From the NCBI GenBank assembly GCA_903881265.1, contig CAIRSV010000140.1:1-16996 (forward strand): a DNA stretch of 16,996 nucleotides, written 5' to 3'. Below are positions 14,426 to 16,996 of this stretch, in pieces. The first letter of the stretch is position 1. Each line of letters opens with the position of its first letter. The notes under the pieces were generated by a model. That model worked only from the letters and a program-made list of their open reading frames with translations. It had not been told where the DNA came from and searched no databases. A program made the position numbers and the translations under genes. This DNA comes from an uncultured Bacteroidota bacterium. GTDB taxonomy: Bacteria; Bacteroidota; Bacteroidia; Chitinophagales; Chitinophagaceae.

Positions 14426-15853
14426 TTAGTTATTGACTGAAATGTGGCGTACTTCCTGATGTCCATTTTCGACATCAACTAGTTGCAGCAGATAGTTGCC
14501 AACAGTCAATGATGATAGTGGTATCGGAATAGTATTATGCCCTGCGAAGACAGGTTGCGTAATCATCAATCGACACTTACCGCTCAGGTCTATAACACGG
14601 ATTGAGAGCTGCAACGGTTTGCCACTCGTCAGTTCAAGCATCATCGTTTCGTTGGCAGGATTGGGATAAATCAATACGCGTTGAATAGTGGCTATGATAT
14701 CATTTATATTTACGGTATAGGCATTGTAATAATAGAAGTCGCGGTTATTAGGTACAAAAACAGCCCCGTTAAATGTATCAACCTGTCGGAAGGTCATTAG
14801 GTTATTCATATCGAAGGTATAATTCAAACGTTTCGATTCAAACCATGTGGTGCCTTGTCCGCTATATTGTTTTTCTTCAGTGAGATTACTACCGGTATAC
14901 AAAAAGGTCTGTCTGAAATTATTAACCCAACTACCATTATATGATTCGGTATAAAATTCAGTCTTCTGCTGACTGCCGTTATACATATATTGCGAGCGTG
15001 TCTGACTATACCATGCTCCACTCGTGTATTTATCACTGACTGTCTTATCCAAACTATCAAATGTATTGTAGGTGTAAAGGATACGTTTATCGTTTAGCCA
15101 TGCATTCGGATTAGCAGCAGTGTCCCAGGTTTGCGTAAGATATTCCGTTCTCCGAAAAGGCGTTGTTGAAAAAGTAATCACTTCCTTACTATTCAAAAAC
15201 CAACTTCCTCCGAAAGGTACTGATCTTGTTTTGGAACTAACTGAATCGTTATTGTATGTAAGGTATAAACGCTCTAATGAATCCCATAACAAGTTATTGC
15301 TATTCCAATTATATTTTTCAATAGTCTGTGTCTGATAGTCTTTAGGACTAGGATAATATTGATATACATCCTTTGAGAGATAATCCCACGCCCCGGCGTT
15401 CCAACTAAAAACAGTCTCTGTGCCAACCTTATTTTTTGCGTTATACCCTGTATATTCAATCTTACCAGTTGCGTTCCAAACACCCCCATTCCATACATCG
15501 TATTGCACAAGCAGCAGGTTACCACTCGCATCATAATCATTGGTATATCGTGTGCTATTGACCCAATTGCCACCCGTCCAATTTTCACGAATCTGTACCG
15601 TCACCCGATTATCTGAATTTAATGTATAGGTATATCGGTATAGATTATTCCAGTTGCCAGATCCATCTTGTTTGAGCGCTGATAATTGTGTCATAAACGC
15701 ATCTGCATTATAATCCCACCGAAAGGAATCAACGCCTTTCCAAGCCGACGCAGCGAAGATGTCGTGGCGTTGCGCTATTTTTCTAAAGACGGTTGTCTGC
15801 GCTGTTGAAGCGAACACGCTTACTATCAAAAAAGAGAAAAGTACCTTATGCAT
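14426..15853 (-). CDS. Secreted Trp-repeat protein with T9SS C-terminal sorting domain
   Basis: 475 residues. Residues 1-19 are a signal peptide (LFSFLIVSVFASTAQ). Residues about 60-376 are a tandem array of 10-11 degenerate repeats of about 29 residues, each with a W about four residues after N/G, a charged NxxR/K stretch and an alternating YxY/F strand; the anchoring Trp are at 68, 97, 126, 156, 190, 218, 252, 281, 309 and 337. This looks like a beta-rich surface array, somewhat like YD/RHS-type sheets but without a clear family match. Residues about 393-475 are a type A T9SS sorting domain: VLIYPNPANETMMLEL, then LSIRVIDLSGK and VGNYLLQLVDVENGHQEV with a terminal beta strand. The protein should be moved across the outer membrane and released or anchored. 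It sits between the reductase (29 bp upstream) and the ABM protein. Confidence 0.87.
   Translation of the reverse strand: MHKVLFSFLIVSVFASTAQTTVFRKIAQRHDIFAASAWKGVDSFRWDYNADAFMTQLSALKQDGSGNWNNLYRYTYTLNSDNRVTVQIRENWTGGNWVNSTRYTNDYDASGNLLLVQYDVWNGGVWNATGKIEYTGYNAKNKVGTETVFSWNAGAWDYLSKDVYQYYPSPKDYQTQTIEKYNWNSNNLLWDSLERLYLTYNNDSVSSKTRSVPFGGSWFLNSKEVITFSTTPFRRTEYLTQTWDTAANPNAWLNDKRILYTYNTFDSLDKTVSDKYTSGAWYSQTRSQYMYNGSQQKTEFYTESYNGSWVNNFRQTFLYTGSNLTEEKQYSGQGTTWFESKRLNYTFDMNNLMTFRQVDTFNGAVFVPNNRDFYYYNAYTVNINDIIATIQRVLIYPNPANETMMLELTSGKPLQLSIRVIDLSGKCRLMITQPVFAGHNTIPIPLSSLTVGNYLLQLVDVENGHQEVRHISVNN
14726..15676 (-). repeat. Array of 10-11 about 29-residue Trp repeats within the T9SS cargo gene
   Basis: Distances between successive anchor Trp residues are 29, 29, 30, 34, 28, 34, 29, 28, 28 and 29 (the last step is to Val366, where Trp is lost). 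The shared pattern is roughly G-x-W-x-N-x-x-x-R/K-x-x-Y-x-Y-N. The repeats are diverged in sequence, which argues against recent expansion. Confidence 0.75.
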
Positions 15854-15882
15854 AGAAAAAAATCAACGTGTGATGAATATAT

Positions 15883-16599
15883 TTAACCATAGAGTTCAAG
15901 ATGAATTTGCTTCTTGTCGTAACCCATTTCCAACAAATGCTGCTTGGCTTCATCAATCATTTCTTTCCATCCACACAGAAAAAATTCAGCATCGGGTTTA
16001 TCCTTTGCATATTCTTTGTATATCGGATGTACATGCCCTGTGTGCCCTTTCCATTCTTCTCGCGACAAGGTCGGGATATAATGAAAGTTCGGCATCGATG
16101 TTTGCAAATCAGTCATCTCATTGAAATACAACAGTTCTTCTTTAGAACGTGCACCAACAATGAGGTAAATTTCGTTGGTTGTATTTTTGGTGTTGGCTAT
16201 ATGCTGTATCATACTGCGAAAAGGAGCGATACCCGTGCCGGTGCAAATCATAAAACAATCACGAGCAACCGATTCGTGTAAAACAAATACGCCCGCCGGT
16301 CCACGAAGCGTCAGCTCATCGCCCATATGCACCTTCTCCCATAAATAGGTAGTGCCTAATCCGCCGTTCACCAATTCAATCACAAGCTCAATAATATTGC
16401 TTTCATTCGGAGCCGAGGCAATTGAATAGCTTCGCCACCGTTTATTTTTCTTTTCGTGAATCGGAAGGTCAAGCGTGACGAACTGTCCTGGTTTGAAATC
16501 AAAACGAGTTGTTGCTGGCAATTGAATAAAATACCGCTTTGTTCTCGGCGTTTCATCGAGAATATCTACAACGATGCCTTGTTGCCATTCCAACATCAT
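15883..16599 (-). CDS. FAD-dependent ferredoxin/flavodoxin reductase-like protein
   Basis: 238 residues, typical of the single-unit FNR family that passes electrons between NAD(P)H and a one-electron carrier or oxygenase. The FAD domain comes first: PGQFVTLDLP (37-46) and WRSYSIASAPNE (55-66, the RxYS flavin motif), then GGLGTTYLWEKVHMGDEL. The nucleotide domain follows: CTGTGIAPFRSM (119-130) and FFLCGWKEMIDEA (207-219). The C-terminus ELYG carries the aromatic residue that usually stacks on the flavin. No iron-sulfur or signal sequence is present, so the partner carrier is a separate protein, not in this window. The gene starts with two ATG codons (16599 or 16596); I use the first. It leads the minus-strand trio with the T9SS cargo and ABM genes. 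Confidence 0.92.
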   Translation of the reverse strand: MMLEWQQGIVVDILDETPRTKRYFIQLPATTRFDFKPGQFVTLDLPIHEKKNKRWRSYSIASAPNESNIIELVIELVNGGLGTTYLWEKVHMGDELTLRGPAGVFVLHESVARDCFMICTGTGIAPFRSMIQHIANTKNTTNEIYLIVGARSKEELLYFNEMTDLQTSMPNFHYIPTLSREEWKGHTGHVHPIYKEYAKDKPDAEFFLCGWKEMIDEAKQHLLEMGYDKKQIHLELYG

Positions 16600-16624
16600 A
16601 AATGAGTAATTACGTTAATGCCGC

Positions 16625-16632
16625 TAAAAGTA
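16625..16632 (-). promoter_or_regulatory. Candidate -7 box (TACTTTTA) for the reductase gene cluster
   Basis: On the minus strand TACTTTTA matches TAnnTTTG except at the last base and ends 25 nt before the start codon at 16599. It overlaps the end of a possible gene remnant. Confidence 0.3.
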
Positions 16633-16767
16633 CTATGATTTAGTTTCATAAATGAATTCAATGCTTGAAATGTTATCTGCTGAGCATTGATACATTTCAG
16701 CCAATCTATCATTGTAGCTCTCGTGTATATCAATGAGGCAAGTTGCATCAGGTAAAGCTTTCCGCAG
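16633..16767 (-). pseudogene. Possible C-terminal remnant of an unidentified gene
   Basis: The 238-bp gap between the reductase and the DUF2480 gene contains a minus-strand frame of 44 codons ending in TAG. It has a protein-like composition (LPDATCLIDIHESY ... RLAEMY ... ISSIEFIYETKS) but no proper start; an in-frame TAA TAG lies just upstream. In the neighbouring frame the preceding bases read AIVTAESF, which would join smoothly to PDATCLID after a one-base shift near 16755. That pattern suggests a frameshifted, N-terminally truncated gene. I do not recognise the family, and a chance open frame is not excluded. Confidence 0.3.
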
Positions 16768-16824
16768 TTACTATAGCGAAAAGTAGAGGACCTAATTTAT
16801 TTTCGCTTCTACTTCCTTTCCCCT

Positions 16825-16832
16825 TAAATTTG
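16825..16832 (+). promoter_or_regulatory. Consensus -7 box TAAATTTG for the DUF2480 gene
   Basis: Full match to TAnnTTTG, 5 nt before the ATG at 16838. A TTTC at 16801-16804, 20 nt upstream, is one mismatch from the -33 TTTG element at the expected spacing. Confidence 0.55.
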
Positions 16833-16837
16833 CGATA

Positions 16838-16996
16838 ATGGAAACCATTATTAATAAAGTAGCCGAAAGCGGCATCATCACACTCAATCTGGAAGACTTA
16901 CTTCCAACAGATGCAATCGTGTTTGATTTGAAAGCCTTCCTGTTCATGGAATTAATTTTAAAGGAAAAAAATTATCGCGAGTCCTTGCTAGCACAC
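16838..16996 (+). CDS. DUF2480 family protein (3' end cut off by window)
   Basis: The first 53 residues are visible and the frame is open to the last base. The start METIINKVAESGIITLNLED, followed by LLPTDAIVVFDLKAFLFMEL and ILKEKNYRESL, matches the N-terminus of the DUF2480 family, a group of roughly 170-residue cytosolic proteins confined largely to Bacteroidota. The function of the family is not known. It has its own near-leaderless promoter (16825) and is divergent from the reductase cluster. Confidence 0.8.
   Translation, partial: METIINKVAESGIITLNLEDLLPTDAIVFDLKAFLFMELILKEKNYRESLLAH

Noticed and set aside
15759..16281. Overlapping plus-strand frames of 121 and 126 codons opposite the reductase and T9SS cargo genes
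   Set aside because: Both lie antisense to well-supported coding sequence and have Phe/Cys/His-rich, non-protein-like composition.
1..16996. Defence island, prophage, mobile element or CRISPR array
   Set aside because: No integrase, transposase, toxin-antitoxin pair, restriction gene or regularly spaced repeat was seen; gene content and base composition are uniform and mostly housekeeping.

Overview
The window looks like chromosomal DNA of a member of the Bacteroidota, probably the Chitinophagales/Sphingobacteriia part of the phylum (the order is an inference). The evidence is a protein with a type IX secretion (T9SS) C-terminal sorting domain, a fused MurF-alanine racemase, DUF4340 and DUF2480 family proteins, a menaquinone enzyme of the futalosine route, signal peptides ending in 'AQ', no clear Shine-Dalgarno sequences, and TAnnTTTG-type -7 promoter boxes. 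I see no tRNA, rRNA, CRISPR array, insertion sequence or phage gene. It is mostly ordinary housekeeping and envelope sequence.

Layout. Bases 1-922 (+): the end of an MbnP-like protein and a tiny heavy-metal-binding lipoprotein, a plausible metal-handling pair. Bases 1004-2736 (+): an exported glutathione peroxidase and MqnC (menaquinone synthesis). Bases 2766-4913 (-): a large exported protein with a C-terminal caspase/CHAT-like His/Cys dyad, divergent from a small outer-membrane beta-barrel protein (5093-5764, +). A 42-aa single-span membrane protein follows at 5795-5923 with its own promoter. Next come PdxH (6007-6660) and an exported bleomycin-hydrolase-type cysteine peptidase (6806-7987), which converges on a PcaF/PaaJ-type thiolase (8029-9228, -).

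Bases 9229-9574 hold no recognisable protein gene, but carry two tandem terminator-like hairpins just before the DUF4340 gene (9575-10603, +). A TerC-family membrane protein (10660-11604) overlaps by 8 bp with the bifunctional murF-alr gene (11597-14092), which makes the UDP-MurNAc-pentapeptide precursor and supplies D-alanine. On the minus strand, a flavodoxin-reductase-like enzyme (16599-15883), a secreted repeat protein with a T9SS tail (15853-14426) and an antibiotic-biosynthesis-monooxygenase-fold protein (14416-14102) form a tight cluster. The window ends inside a DUF2480 gene (16838 onward); the space before it holds a possible gene remnant on the minus strand.

Most notable points: the exported caspase-like protein; the unannotated 42-aa membrane protein; the 10-11 copy, about 29-residue Trp repeat in the T9SS cargo protein; tandem hairpins with no gene to terminate; and -7 boxes only 4-7 nt before several start codons, suggesting leaderless mRNAs. 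No unambiguous new multi-gene system is visible.
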